From NCBI GenBank assembly GCA_021848365.1, contig JAJZUS010000003.1, positions 1 through 64,000 of the forward strand: DNA of 64,000 nt. The letters run 5' to 3'. The notes under the pieces were generated by a model that was given only the letters and a program-made list of their open reading frames with translations, did no database searches and was not told the origin of the DNA. Made by a program: the position numbers and the translations under genes. This DNA is from Actinomycetes bacterium (lineage in GTDB: Bacteria; Actinomycetota; Acidimicrobiia; Acidimicrobiales; RAAP-2). This document shows, in pieces, positions 1 through 7,490 of this stretch. Position 1 is the stretch's first letter. Each line of letters starts with the position of its first letter.

Positions 1-1
1 C

Positions 2-82
2 GTGAGGGTGCTCGCGCCTAACGGCACCGTGATCCGGCGGCTCACTCTCGACCCCTCGCGCAGGTTCCAACCTCGGCGATAG
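2..82 (+). CDS. C-terminal fragment, possible IS481-type transposase/integrase (5' end outside window)
   Basis: An open frame runs in from the left edge and stops at TAG 80-82, giving about 26 residues that contain RRLTLDPSRRFQP. IS481-family transposases of actinobacteria often end in a segment of the type LRELTLDPTRDYQP, so this is most simply the tail of such a protein. That match is from memory of the family; with so few residues a chance resemblance cannot be excluded. The frame ends 45 bases from the 3' end of tRNA-Leu, a classic boundary for acquired DNA. Whether the gene is intact cannot be judged because it lies outside the window. Confidence 0.4.
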   Translation: MRVLAPNGTVIRRLTLDPSRRFQPRR

Positions 83-100
83 CGTCTGTGGGTTCAGACG
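83..100. terminator. stem-loop between transposase-like remnant and tRNA-Leu
   Basis: CGTCTG and CAGACG form a perfect 6-bp stem around a 6-nt loop. It lies just past the stop of the left-edge frame and 28 bases beyond the tRNA-Leu 3' end, so it could act as a bidirectional terminator. There is no clear U-tract on either strand. Confidence 0.4.
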
Positions 101-127
101 TCCCAGAAACCCTGAGACATAACACGG

Positions 128-207
128 TGCGGGCGGCGGGACTCGAACCCACACTCCGAAGAACTGGTACCTAAAACCAGCGCGTCTGCCAATTTCGCCA
201 CGCCCGC
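128..207 (-). tRNA. tRNA-Leu(UAG)
   Basis: On the minus strand the acceptor strands GCGGGCG and CGCCCGC pair perfectly. The anticodon stem CTGGT/ACCAG closes the loop TTTAGGT, which gives anticodon UAG (leucine, CUN codons). A T-arm with loop TTCGAGT and an extended variable region mark a class II tRNA, as expected for leucine. The discriminator is A (complement of T128). CCA is not encoded, since the next bases read CCG. Confidence 0.95.
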
Positions 208-253
208 GCGGCCCCACTCTACGGGACCGGGTGGTGAGCGAAGGACCGTCCAG

Positions 254-259
254 TAGATT
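254..259 (+). promoter_or_regulatory. -10 box for leaderless clpP transcript
   Basis: TAGATT lies exactly 6 nt before the ATG at 266 and no Shine-Dalgarno is present. This spacing places the transcription start at or next to the start codon. No -35-like hexamer is seen 17 bp upstream. Confidence 0.6.
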
Positions 260-265
260 GTTCCC

Positions 266-853
266 ATGGATACAGCGGCAATGTCCGACTCGATGGCCGG
301 AAACGACCTCAATCAGCGGCTCCTGCGGGAGAGGATCGTCTTCCTGGGCACGCAGGTGGACCAGGCCACCGCGAACCGAATCTGCTCCGAGCTGCTGCTC
401 CTCGAGGCCGAGGATCCGGACCGGGACATCAGCCTCTACATCAACTCTCCCGGTGGCTCGGTGACCGACGGGCTGGCGATCTACGACACGATGCAGTACG
501 TGAAGTGCGACATCCGAACGATCTGCCTTGGGATGGCCGCGTCCATGGGGCAGTTCCTGCTGTGCGCGGGGACCAAGGGAAAGCGCTTCGCGCTGCCGCA
601 CTCGCGCATCCTCATGCACCAGCCTTCCATGGGGGGAATGCAGGGTCAGGCGTCGGACATCGCGATCCAGGCCGAGCAGATCGTGTACCTGAAGAAGATG
701 CTCGCCGAGCGGATCGCTTTCCACACTGGTCAGCCGCTCGAGCGCATCGAGGCGGACTCCGACCGAGACCGCTGGTTCACGGCGGACGAGGCCCTGGAGT
801 ACGGATTCATCGACGCGGTCATCGACCGGTCGGCTCTGCGCCAAGAGGCCTAG
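266..853 (+). CDS. clpP: ATP-dependent Clp protease proteolytic subunit ClpP
   Basis: ClpP is a cytoplasmic serine protease that assembles as a tetradecamer and degrades proteins unfolded by ClpX or ClpC. The 195-residue product has the family's normal length and all three catalytic residues: Ser93 in GMAASMGQ, His118 in LMHQP and Asp167 in DRDRW (alignment to E. coli Ser97, His122, Asp171 by eye). The oligomerisation and substrate segment [11 protein letters not shown] is intact. ATG 266 is chosen because it sits 6 nt after a TAGATT box; ATG 281 and 293 are weaker alternatives. No clpX or second clpP is adjacent. The stop overlaps the GTG of the following exporter permease by one base, so the two may be cotranscribed although their functions look unrelated. 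Confidence 0.96.
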   Translation: MDTAAMSDSMAGNDLNQRLLRERIVFLGTQVDQATANRICSELLLLEAEDPDRDISLYINSPGGSVTDGLAIYDTMQYVKCDIRTICLGMAASMGQFLLCAGTKGKRFALPHSRILMHQPSMGGMQGQASDIAIQAEQIVYLKKMLAERIAFHTGQPLERIEADSDRDRWFTADEALEYGFIDAVIDRSALRQEA

Positions 854-1779
854 TGGACGACGCGCCGGCGACTCGTCGCCCCGGGTCGGCGGCGCCGGTG
901 CGCGTGGTTAGTGCGCGTCCCAGCCTGCGCGCGCGGTTGCGCAACCTGGCGGAGCGACGCGAGTTGCTCACCGGAATGATCACGTCGGACATCCGGATCA
1001 AGTACAAGGGCTCGGCACTCGGCATCTTCTGGTCGATGCTCTCGCCGGCCCTGACCCTCGCGACGTACTACCTGGTGTTCTCCGTCTTCCTCAAGAACGG
1101 CATCCCCAACTTCGTCGTGTATCTCTTCGCGGGCCTGGTGGTGTGGAACCTTTTCCAGGGTGGCGTCTCGTCGTCGACGGGAGTGATCGTGGACCGGGCG
1201 GGTCTGGTGAAGAAGGTCTCGTTCCCCCGAGAGATCCTGGCCCTGTCGAACATCGGCGCGGCCGTCATCTACTTCCTTATTCAGCTGGGCGTCCTAGCGG
1301 TCTTCCTACTCATCATCGGCCACGCGCCGGCGTGGGGATTCGTGGCCGTGCTGCCCCTCGCCTTTCTCGCCCTGTACTTCTTGACCGCCGCGGTCGGCAT
1401 CGTGATGTCGGCCGTCACCGTCTACCTACGCGATGTGCGCCACCTGATGGACGTGGTGCTCCAGCTGTGGTTCTGGCTTTCGCCAGTCGTCTACTCGTAC
1501 GAGAACTCCATCGCGGCACCGCTGCGCCGCCACGGGCTCACCGCCCTCTACTTCCTCAACCCGGTGACGCCGATCATCATCACCTTCCAGCGGGCTTTCT
1601 ACGCGGCGCCCGTCGTGCGCTCGACGACGACCGGACTTGCCCTGCACGTGCTGCCCTCGTGGTCGCTGGGGGAGTTCGTCGTCATCAACGCCGGGCTCGC
1701 CGTCGGGTCGTTCATCCTCTTCCTCCTCGCGCTGGTCGTTTTCGGGCGCCTCGAGGGCAACTTCGAATCGGAGCTGTGA
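853..1779 (+). CDS. wzm: ABC-2 polysaccharide export permease (Wzm/TagG type)
   Basis: This is the inner-membrane permease of an ABC exporter for surface polysaccharide or teichoic-acid-like polymer. From GTG 853 the product has 308 residues: a basic cytoplasmic N-terminus of about 45 residues, the ITSDIRIKYKGSALG segment typical of ABC-2 polysaccharide permeases, then about six hydrophobic segments including YYLVFSVFL and FWLSPVVYSYE. The ORF track extends upstream to 505, but that part only shadows clpP in another frame. GTG 853 overlaps the clpP TAG by one base; GTG 904 is a possible alternative. The stop overlaps the ATG of the ATPase (TGATG), so permease and ATPase are coupled. The polymer cannot be deduced because no glycosyltransferases are nearby. 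Confidence 0.9.
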   Translation: MDDAPATRRPGSAAPVRVVSARPSLRARLRNLAERRELLTGMITSDIRIKYKGSALGIFWSMLSPALTLATYYLVFSVFLKNGIPNFVVYLFAGLVVWNLFQGGVSSSTGVIVDRAGLVKKVSFPREILALSNIGAAVIYFLIQLGVLAVFLLIIGHAPAWGFVAVLPLAFLALYFLTAAVGIVMSAVTVYLRDVRHLMDVVLQLWFWLSPVVYSYENSIAAPLRRHGLTALYFLNPVTPIIITFQRAFYAAPVVRSTTTGLALHVLPSWSLGEFVVINAGLAVGSFILFLLALVVFGRLEGNFESEL

Positions 1780-2927
1780 TGTCCGAGGTCATCGCGGTTG
1801 ACGGCGTCTCGAAGCGCTTCAAGATCCACCACGAGCGTCACAACTCGCTGAAGGAGAGGATCCTCCACCCTGGGGCGGGCAGCACGGAGCTCTTCGAGGC
1901 CCTCCGCGACGTGAGCTTCTCGGTGGGCGAGGGCGAGACGGTGGGCATCCTCGGGCACAACGGCTCGGGAAAGTCGACACTGTTGAAGTGCGTCTGCGGC
2001 GTCCTCCAGCCATCGGCTGGCCAGATTCGACTGCGCGGCTCCCTCGCTGCGCTGCTCGAGTTGGGTGCGGGATTCCAGCACGAGCTCTCGGGACGCGACA
2101 ACGTCTACCTCTACGGCTCCATGCTCGGCTTCTCGCGTAAGCGCGTCGATCAGATCTTCGACGACATCGTGGACTTCAGCGAGTTGGCTCACTTCATCGA
2201 CACGCCGGTCAAGTTCTACTCGAGTGGCATGTACGTACGTCTCGCCTTCGCCGTGGCCGTCAACGTCGATCCCGACATCCTGGTGGTCGACGAGGTTCTG
2301 GCGGTAGGGGACGAGCGTTTCCAGGCGAAGTGCATCGATCGCATTCGCACGTTCCAGCGCGAGGGGCGGACCATCCTCCTCGTCACGCACCAGGCCGACA
2401 CGGTGAAGGCGATCTGTGATCGGGCGATCGTCCTCGACCACGGCCTAAAGGTCGCCGATGGCGAGGTGGGAGAGGGCCTCCGCATCTTCCGTGAGCACCT
2501 TCTCGGTGGCGCTGCCCCGGGATCGACTCCGTCCGCGCCGGCGGTCCGCATCGAGGCGGTGAGCGCACCATCCGGCTCGTTCGAGGTTCGCCACGGCGGT
2601 CAACTCGACCTCGAGGTCGACCTCGTCTCAGACCAAGCCGTGAGTGGAAACCTCGTGATCGAGGTCTACACGCGCTCGGGCCTCCTGGTGAGCCGCAACG
2701 ACGCTCAGGCCGCGCCGGTGGACCTGGCGCCGGGTGCGACGCGCGTGACGGTCGGCTTGAGTGACGTTCCACTGCTCGACGGGGTCTACGACGTGAACGT
2801 CGGCGTCGTCGATCCGCAGGGCGGGACGGTCCTGGGGTGGCGGGAGAAGGCGGCCGCCATCCAGGTGATCTACGACGGTCGAGCGGGCGGGGTCGTGGCT
2901 CTTGACGCAGCCGTCACTCAGTGGTGA
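1779..2927 (+). CDS. wzt: ABC transporter ATPase with C-terminal Wzt-type carbohydrate-binding domain
   Basis: This is the ATPase partner of the preceding permease. The nucleotide-binding domain covers about residues 1-240, with Walker A GHNGSGKS, a YSSGM signature, Walker B ILVVDEVLAVGD and the switch histidine in LLVTHQ. After a proline/serine linker, about residues 255-382 form a second beta-rich domain in the position of the Wzt C-terminal domain, which in characterised systems recognises the finished or capped polysaccharide before export. The 382-residue length fits this two-domain type rather than the shorter TagH type. The start overlaps the permease stop by one base. The 3' end overlaps the convergent HAD gene by 14 nt. 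Confidence 0.9.
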   Translation: MSEVIAVDGVSKRFKIHHERHNSLKERILHPGAGSTELFEALRDVSFSVGEGETVGILGHNGSGKSTLLKCVCGVLQPSAGQIRLRGSLAALLELGAGFQHELSGRDNVYLYGSMLGFSRKRVDQIFDDIVDFSELAHFIDTPVKFYSSGMYVRLAFAVAVNVDPDILVVDEVLAVGDERFQAKCIDRIRTFQREGRTILLVTHQADTVKAICDRAIVLDHGLKVADGEVGEGLRIFREHLLGGAAPGSTPSAPAVRIEAVSAPSGSFEVRHGGQLDLEVDLVSDQAVSGNLVIEVYTRSGLLVSRNDAQAAPVDLAPGATRVTVGLSDVPLLDGVYDVNVGVVDPQGGTVLGWREKAAAIQVIYDGRAGGVVALDAAVTQW

Positions 2928-3588
2928 GGGGCAGTGAGGGGTAACGGCGCAGGGCGCCCCAGCGACCCAGCCGTCCGAGGTTGAACGGATAGGTCGCGCG
3001 CGATAGCAGTCGCCGGTCGCCACGGGAGTTGCCGTAGGCGTAGACGTCGGGCGGTGCGGGATATCCCCGGCTGTCGATCCACTCCTCGAGGCGCCGCATC
3101 TTCTCCTTGCCGCGACAGTTCCGGCCGAGGTAGCCCCCGGTCAGACGTCCGAGCGGATCGACCGCGAGGCGGGTGCCGAGGGCTCCGTGCGCACCCAGCT
3201 CGCCGGCCACGATGTCGACGTAGACCTCGGGTGAGGCGGAGACGAGGACGACCTCGTGTCCCTGATCCAAGTGCCAGCGGAGTCGCGCCACCGTTTGGCT
3301 CCGGAGGTGGCGTTGCAGATGCTCGAGGATGAAGGTCCGTGAGGCGCGCTCCACGGTCGACCACTCACGCCCGGCGAGGAGTGAGCGGAAGAGTCGCTCC
3401 TTGGCGTGATCAGCGGTACGGCCAGATCGCAGCGCGCCCAGCGTGAGGGGCACGACGAGCCGTGCGGCGGCTCGAAGCGCAACGCCACGGCCCGCGACGT
3501 GCTCGAGCCACTTGAAGACGCTCCCTCCGTCGGTCAGCGTCCCGTCCAGGTCGAAGGCGGCCACGACGGGTGGCGAGGCGTTGGGCAT
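2914..3588 (-). CDS. HAD-superfamily subfamily IB phosphatase
   Basis: The protein carries all HAD landmarks: motif I FDLDGTLTDG with the nucleophile Asp, motif II serine in VLVSASPE, a lysine in RGKEKMR, and motif III YGNSRGDRRLL with the metal-binding Asp. The order and the helical cap after motif I fit the IB group (phosphoserine phosphatase-like), whose members dephosphorylate small phosphomonoesters. The substrate cannot be named. ATG 3588 is preferred (224 residues); GTG 3633 would add 15 residues with no homologous look. Its 3' end overlaps the wzt 3' end, but it is transcribed towards it, so a functional link with polysaccharide export is only positional. Confidence 0.85.
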   Translation of the reverse strand: MPNASPPVVAAFDLDGTLTDGGSVFKWLEHVAGRGVALRAAARLVVPLTLGALRSGRTADHAKERLFRSLLAGREWSTVERASRTFILEHLQRHLRSQTVARLRWHLDQGHEVVLVSASPEVYVDIVAGELGAHGALGTRLAVDPLGRLTGGYLGRNCRGKEKMRRLEEWIDSRGYPAPPDVYAYGNSRGDRRLLSRATYPFNLGRLGRWGALRRYPSLPLTTE

Positions 3589-3655
3589 TGACCCATTCTC
3601 ACAGGTGCCGGTGGCTCCCGTCGACGCGGTCACGCGAATCGCTCAGTGCCGACCC

Positions 3656-3665
3656 ACCCTAGGCT
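3656..3665. promoter_or_regulatory. overlapping divergent -10 boxes (HAD gene / aldo-keto reductase)
   Basis: ACCCTAGGCT reads TAGGCT on the plus strand (3660-3665) and TAGGGT on the minus strand (3661-3656). The two candidate -10 elements share the central TA, so the promoters would exclude each other. The plus transcript would carry a short leader with AAGGAG before ATG 3691. Confidence 0.4.
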
Positions 3666-3690
3666 GGAGCACCGGAGCGAAGGAGATTCC

Positions 3691-4527
3691 ATGTCGAGCA
3701 CATTCACGTTCGCTGGTCAGACAGTCCACCGGCTGGGTTTCGGCGCGATGCGCATCACGGGGCCCGGCGTGTGGGGCCCACCGGCCGATCGTGACGAGGC
3801 CATCCGCGTCCTTCGCCGGGCCGTCGAATTGGGCGTGGACTTCATCGACACCGCCGACTCCTACGGTCCGGTCGTCTCCGAAGAACTGATCCACGAGGCT
3901 CTACACCCCTACGGTCCGGTGCGGGTCGCGACGAAGGCCGGTCTCCTTCGCACCGGTCCCGACGAGTGGACGCCCTGCGGCCGTCCCGAGTACCTGCGCC
4001 AGCAGTGTGAACTCTCCCTTCGACGGCTGGGGGTCGAGTCGATCGATTTGTTTCAGCTTCATCGGATCGACCCGACGGTGCCTGCCGAAGAGCAGTTCGG
4101 CCTGCTGAAGGCGCTGCTCGACGAGGGAAAGGTTCGTGCGATCGGGTTGTCCGAGGTGAGCGTCGACGAGATCCGGGCGGCCCAGCAGGTGGTCGCGATC
4201 TCGACCGTCCAGAACCTCTACAACGTTGCGAATCGCAAGAGTGAGGACGTCCTCGCCTACTGCGAGGAGCAGGGCATCGGATTCATCCCGTGGTTCCCGG
4301 TGGCGGCCGGACGACTCGCGCGGCCGGGCGGACCGCTCGACACGGCGGCGACCGAGCTCGGCATCACGGTGGCTCAACTGGCGATCGCCTGGCTGCTCGC
4401 GAAGAGCCCGGTCATGCTGCCGATCCCGGGGACGGGAAGCGTCGCCCACCTCGAAGAGAACTGCGCGGCCGGCTCGGTGGTACTGCCGACCGAGGTCGTC
4501 GCACAGCTGGAGCAGCTGCGCGATTAG
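3691..4527 (+). CDS. aldo/keto reductase
   Basis: This is a cytosolic NAD(P)H-dependent oxidoreductase of the AKR (beta/alpha)8-barrel family, 278 residues. The catalytic set is visible: Asp and Tyr in [10 protein letters not shown], Lys in VATKAG and His in FQLHRID. The cofactor-binding end [14 protein letters not shown] is typical of YdbC/OxpG-like AKRs that act on small aldehydes or pyridoxal-like compounds; the substrate is not resolved. ATG 3691 follows AAGGAG by 5-6 nt, which rejects the longer ORF from 3646. The stop codon directly abuts the stop of the convergent acyl-CoA synthetase with no intervening base. Confidence 0.92.
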   Translation: MSSTFTFAGQTVHRLGFGAMRITGPGVWGPPADRDEAIRVLRRAVELGVDFIDTADSYGPVVSEELIHEALHPYGPVRVATKAGLLRTGPDEWTPCGRPEYLRQQCELSLRRLGVESIDLFQLHRIDPTVPAEEQFGLLKALLDEGKVRAIGLSEVSVDEIRAAQQVVAISTVQNLYNVANRKSEDVLAYCEEQGIGFIPWFPVAAGRLARPGGPLDTAATELGITVAQLAIAWLLAKSPVMLPIPGTGSVAHLEENCAAGSVVLPTEVVAQLEQLRD

Positions 4528-6261
4528 TCAGTCGCTCGACACCTCGTGCCGTAGTTGACGCTTGAGAACTTTGCCCTGAGGGTTTCGGGGTAGGGGTTCG
4601 TCGCGCAGGAAGATTCGCGTCGGGATCTCGAAGTGGGCGAGGAGGGGGCGAAGGAACACGCGCAGCTCCTCGGGATCGATGGAGCGTCCGGCCCGAGGGA
4701 CGATGACCGCGGCGACCTCCTCGCCCCACACGGGGTGGGGGAGGCCGACGACGGCGCAGTCGGCCACGTCGGGGTGCTCGAAGAGCGCGGCCTCGACGCC
4801 GACGGAGTAGACGTTCTCTCCGCCACGGATGATCATGTCCTTCGCTCGGTCGACGATGTGAATGAACCCATCGGGATCCATGCGGGCGATGTCGCCGGTG
4901 TGGAGCCAGCCGTGGGTGAAGGCGCGCGCCGTCTCCTCGGGCTTGTTCCAGTAGCCCCGCACGACGCTCGGGCCGCGGACCCAGAGCTCGCCGAGCTCGT
5001 CGGCGGGGAGGCGATCGACCGGGGGTTCTGGCCCATCCCATCCTTCCGGGACGATGGCCGCCTCGCACACGGGGACCACCGGTCCGCAGCTGGTCGGTCG
5101 CTCGACGTAATCGGGGCCGGAGTTCAGGGCAATGGCCGCGGAGGTCTCCGTCAACCCGTAGCCGTTGCCGGGTTGGGCGAGGTCGAAGCCTTCACGGATG
5201 CGTCGGACGAGATCCGGGGGCGCGGGGGCCCCACCGTAGGAGACCGAGCGGACGCTCGAGGTGTCCGTCGTGGCGAACGAGGGGTGGTCGAGGATCTGCA
5301 TGGCGATCGTCGGGACGCCACCGATGAGGGTGATGCGCTCTCGTTCGATGAGCCGCAGGGCGTCACCCGCGTCGAAATGGTGCATCATCACGAGCTTGCC
5401 GCCCGCGGCTGTGTTGACGACCATGACGGCGAGACACCCCGTGGCGTGGAAGAGGGGCACGTTGAGGAGGCTCGCGTTCGGGGACTCGCGCCGGCGCTCG
5501 TCCTCCGAGGGCGGGAAGCGCAGCGCTGAGCGTTGCGAGATGAAGAACAGGTTCATCAGGTTCGTGGTGGCGTTGCGGTGGGTGCCCACCGCCCCCTTGG
5601 GGTGGCCGGTCGTCCCCGACGTGTAGAACATCGTGGCGTCATCGTCGGGGGAGATCGCGACGTCGATCGGGGTCGCGTCCGGGGCGACGTCACCTAGGAC
5701 GTCGACGTAGTCCACGATCCGCACCCGGGGGTGCGACGGACGCTCGGCGGGCACGGCCGCCGACGGCAGTACGACCACGGTGCGCAAGGCGGGCAGTCGA
5801 TCGAGGAGCGGCGCGATGCGCGCGAGTCGCTCGTCGTCGACGAACAGCACGCTCGCCGAGGAGTCCATGAGGCCGTACTCCAGTTCGTCGGCGCTCCACC
5901 AGGCGTTGAGCAGGACGGCGATCGCGCCCGCACTGATCGCCCCCCAGAACGCGATGACCCACGTGGGGAGGTTTCGGGCCGCGATGGCCACTCGGTCGCC
6001 GGGGCGCACACCGTCGGCGTGCAGGCGGTGCGAGAGGGTGGCGGCCCGGCGGTAGTGCTCATCGAAGGTCAGACGTACGTCCTCGTAGACGAGGAAGTCA
6101 CGCTCGGCGTGGCGAAGCGAGAGGTCGAGGACGTCCCGCAGCGTCCGGGGTGCGTAGCGCCAGACCGACGTCTCGCGTCCCGCGACGACGTCGCGCTCCA
6201 TCTCGAACATCTGGCCCGGCGCCGTCAGCACGGCCGTTGCCTCGTCGACGGTCATCGCCAT
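4528..6261 (-). CDS. class I adenylate-forming acyl-CoA synthetase
   Basis: The 577-residue enzyme activates a carboxylic acid to an acyl-adenylate and then to acyl-CoA. Core motifs appear in order: FYTSGTTGHPKG (P-loop), VPLFHATG, NGYGLTE, GWLHTGD, DRAKDMIIRGGEN hinge and PRNPQGKVLKR with the catalytic lysine. The length and hinge fit the fatty-acid/long-chain FadD-like group, but substrate specificity is not readable by eye. A TAAGGT box 7 nt upstream of ATG 6261, without a Shine-Dalgarno, suggests a leaderless start within the 3' end of orn. It is read in the same direction as orn, 10 bases apart. Confidence 0.92.
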   Translation of the reverse strand: MAMTVDEATAVLTAPGQMFEMERDVVAGRETSVWRYAPRTLRDVLDLSLRHAERDFLVYEDVRLTFDEHYRRAATLSHRLHADGVRPGDRVAIAARNLPTWVIAFWGAISAGAIAVLLNAWWSADELEYGLMDSSASVLFVDDERLARIAPLLDRLPALRTVVVLPSAAVPAERPSHPRVRIVDYVDVLGDVAPDATPIDVAISPDDDATMFYTSGTTGHPKGAVGTHRNATTNLMNLFFISQRSALRFPPSEDERRRESPNASLLNVPLFHATGCLAVMVVNTAAGGKLVMMHHFDAGDALRLIERERITLIGGVPTIAMQILDHPSFATTDTSSVRSVSYGGAPAPPDLVRRIREGFDLAQPGNGYGLTETSAAIALNSGPDYVERPTSCGPVVPVCEAAIVPEGWDGPEPPVDRLPADELGELWVRGPSVVRGYWNKPEETARAFTHGWLHTGDIARMDPDGFIHIVDRAKDMIIRGGENVYSVGVEAALFEHPDVADCAVVGLPHPVWGEEVAAVIVPRAGRSIDPEELRVFLRPLLAHFEIPTRIFLRDEPLPRNPQGKVLKRQLRHEVSSD

Positions 6262-6268
6262 TGGCGCG

Positions 6269-6274
6269 ACCTTA
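6269..6274 (-). promoter_or_regulatory. -10 box upstream of acyl-CoA synthetase
   Basis: TAAGGT on the minus strand lies 7 nt before the start codon at 6261 and overlaps the final codons of orn. This would be a near-leaderless internal promoter. Confidence 0.4.
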
Positions 6275-6823
6275 CTGCGGCGCCGTTTCGCTGGCGCGGA
6301 AGGCTCGCTCCCGGTAGTAGGCGAGCTCCGCGACGGATTCGCGAATGTCGTCGAGCGCCCGGTGGGTGCTCGACTTGTCGGGCATCGCGCTGAGAATGTC
6401 GGGCCGCCACCGGCGCAGCAGTTCCTTGATGGTGGAGACGTCGACGTTGCGGTAGTGGAAGAAGGCCTCGAGGGTTGGCATGTACTCCTGCAGGAACCGG
6501 CGGTCCGTGCCGATGGAATTGCCGCACAGCGGCACGGTTCGTGGCTCGGCGACGTGCTGGTGCAGGAAGTCCAGCGTTGCGGCCTCCGCCTCCGCCAGCT
6601 CGGTCGTCGCCGTGCGCAGGGCGTCGAGGAGGCCCGAGCGCTGGTGCATCCCCACGACGACCTCCTCCATCTGAGCGAGTTGGTCGTCAGTGGTCCGAAT
6701 GACGAGGTCGGGCCCCACGGCGACGACGTTCAGGTCGTCGTCGGTCACGAGCGACGCGATCTCGACGATCACGTGGCGCCGCGGGTCGAGGCCGGTCATC
6801 TCGAGGTCTATCCAGGCGAGCAC
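6272..6823 (-). CDS. orn: oligoribonuclease (DEDDh 3'-5' exoribonuclease)
   Basis: Orn degrades 2-5-nt RNA fragments, including pGpG and other products of larger RNases, to mononucleotides. The 183-residue length is typical. DEDDh motifs are present: Exo I IDLEMTGLDP (Asp, Glu), Exo II CGNSIGTDRRFL (Asp) and Exo III HRALDDIRESVAEL (His, Asp). It starts at GTG 6823 with a TAGTGT box 7 nt upstream, and is divergent from dut with only 48 bases between the start codons. This implies a compact two-way promoter. Confidence 0.96.
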   Translation of the reverse strand: MLAWIDLEMTGLDPRRHVIVEIASLVTDDDLNVVAVGPDLVIRTTDDQLAQMEEVVVGMHQRSGLLDALRTATTELAEAEAATLDFLHQHVAEPRTVPLCGNSIGTDRRFLQEYMPTLEAFFHYRNVDVSTIKELLRRWRPDILSAMPDKSSTHRALDDIRESVAELAYYRERAFRASETAPQ

Positions 6824-6830
6824 GACGACG

Positions 6831-6836
6831 ACACTA
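6831..6836 (-). promoter_or_regulatory. -10 box for orn
   Basis: TAGTGT on the minus strand is 7 nt before GTG 6823. No Shine-Dalgarno is visible. Confidence 0.45.
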
Positions 6837-6859
6837 GAGGACCCGTGGCGGAGCGTCGG

Positions 6860-6865
6860 TAGCCT
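6860..6865 (+). promoter_or_regulatory. -10 box for leaderless dut
   Basis: TAGCCT lies exactly 6 nt before GTG 6872, and no ribosome-binding site fits. Its divergent counterpart for orn is 24 bp away. Confidence 0.55.
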
Positions 6866-6871
6866 GGAGTC

Positions 6872-7306
6872 GTGGACATTACCTTTCGCGTCGTGCGACC
6901 TGGAGCCGCGCTACCCCAGAACGCTCACAGCGGCGACGCCGGGTTCGACCTGGTCGCCATCGACACGGAGCGCCTCGCACCGGGCGGCGGCCGCGCTCTC
7001 GTGGGGACGGGACTCGCGATCGCGATTCCCGACGGCTTCGCGGGCTTCGTCCTGCCCCGCAGTGGTCTCGCCAGCCATCACGGTGTCACCTGCGTGAACT
7101 CTCCGGGGCTCATCGACGCGGGCTATCGAGGAGAGATCCGGGTAGCTCTCGTGAACCTGGACCCGAGCGAGGTCTACGTCGTGCGCCCGGGTGACCGTAT
7201 CGCCCAACTCGTCGTGCTCCCGATCCCGACCCTCGAGTTTCGCGAGGTCGATGAGCTACCTCCGTCGGCACGAGGGGTCGGGGGCTTCGGCAGCTCCGGC
7301 CGGTGA
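6872..7306 (+). CDS. dut: deoxyuridine 5'-triphosphate nucleotidohydrolase
   Basis: dUTPase hydrolyses dUTP to dUMP and diphosphate, which keeps uracil out of DNA and feeds dTMP synthesis. The 144-residue protein has the five motifs of the trimeric enzyme: SGDAGFDL, LPRSGLAS, GLIDAGYRGEI with the catalytic Asp, GDRIAQLV and the flexible C-terminal GVGGFGSSGR that closes the active site. GTG 6872 is fixed by the homologous start and by the TAGCCT box 6 nt upstream. Downstream there is only a short gap to the tRNA-Gly promoter. Confidence 0.96.
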   Translation: MDITFRVVRPGAALPQNAHSGDAGFDLVAIDTERLAPGGGRALVGTGLAIAIPDGFAGFVLPRSGLASHHGVTCVNSPGLIDAGYRGEIRVALVNLDPSEVYVVRPGDRIAQLVVLPIPTLEFREVDELPPSARGVGGFGSSGR

Positions 7307-7327
7307 GCGGCGTCGACGCGGCTCCGC

Positions 7328-7333
7328 TAGTAT
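7328..7333 (+). promoter_or_regulatory. -10 box for tRNA-Gly
   Basis: TAGTAT lies 9 bp before the first base of the mature tRNA at 7343, so the primary transcript would carry a very short 5' leader for RNase P. Confidence 0.5.
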
Positions 7334-7342
7334 GTGCTCGAC

Positions 7343-7418
7343 GCGGACGTAGCTCAGTTGGTAGAGCGCGACCTTGCCAAGGTCGAGGTCGCCGGTTCGA
7401 GCCCGGTCGTCCGCTCCA
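7343..7418 (+). tRNA. tRNA-Gly(GCC)
   Basis: The acceptor strands GCGGACG and CGTCCGC pair fully. The D-arm AGCTCAGTTGGTAGAGC, an anticodon stem CGACC/GGTCG closing loop TTGCCAA (anticodon GCC) and a T-arm with GGTTCGAGCCC are all canonical. The 3' CCA is encoded at 7416-7418, unlike the tRNA-Leu at the left edge. A perfect palindrome follows 3 bases later. Confidence 0.97.
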
Positions 7419-7420
7419 CC

Positions 7421-7452
7421 GATGAGCCCCGGCCAATTGGCCGGGGCTCATC
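7421..7452. terminator. 32-bp perfect palindrome after tRNA-Gly
   Basis: Arms GATGAGCCCCGGCCAA and its exact complement meet with no spacer, giving a hairpin of about 14 bp with a 4-base AATT tip. It lies immediately after the tRNA and before a protein gene, so it is probably the tRNA terminator, but no T-tract follows. See findings. Confidence 0.7.
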
Positions 7453-7490
7453 GCATTGGCGGCTGTTCGGTCGGGTGATGGAGGAGGCCC

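Noticed and set aside
505-852. 5' extension of the Wzm permease ORF
   Set aside because: This part overlaps clpP in another frame; GTG 853 gives the homologous start.
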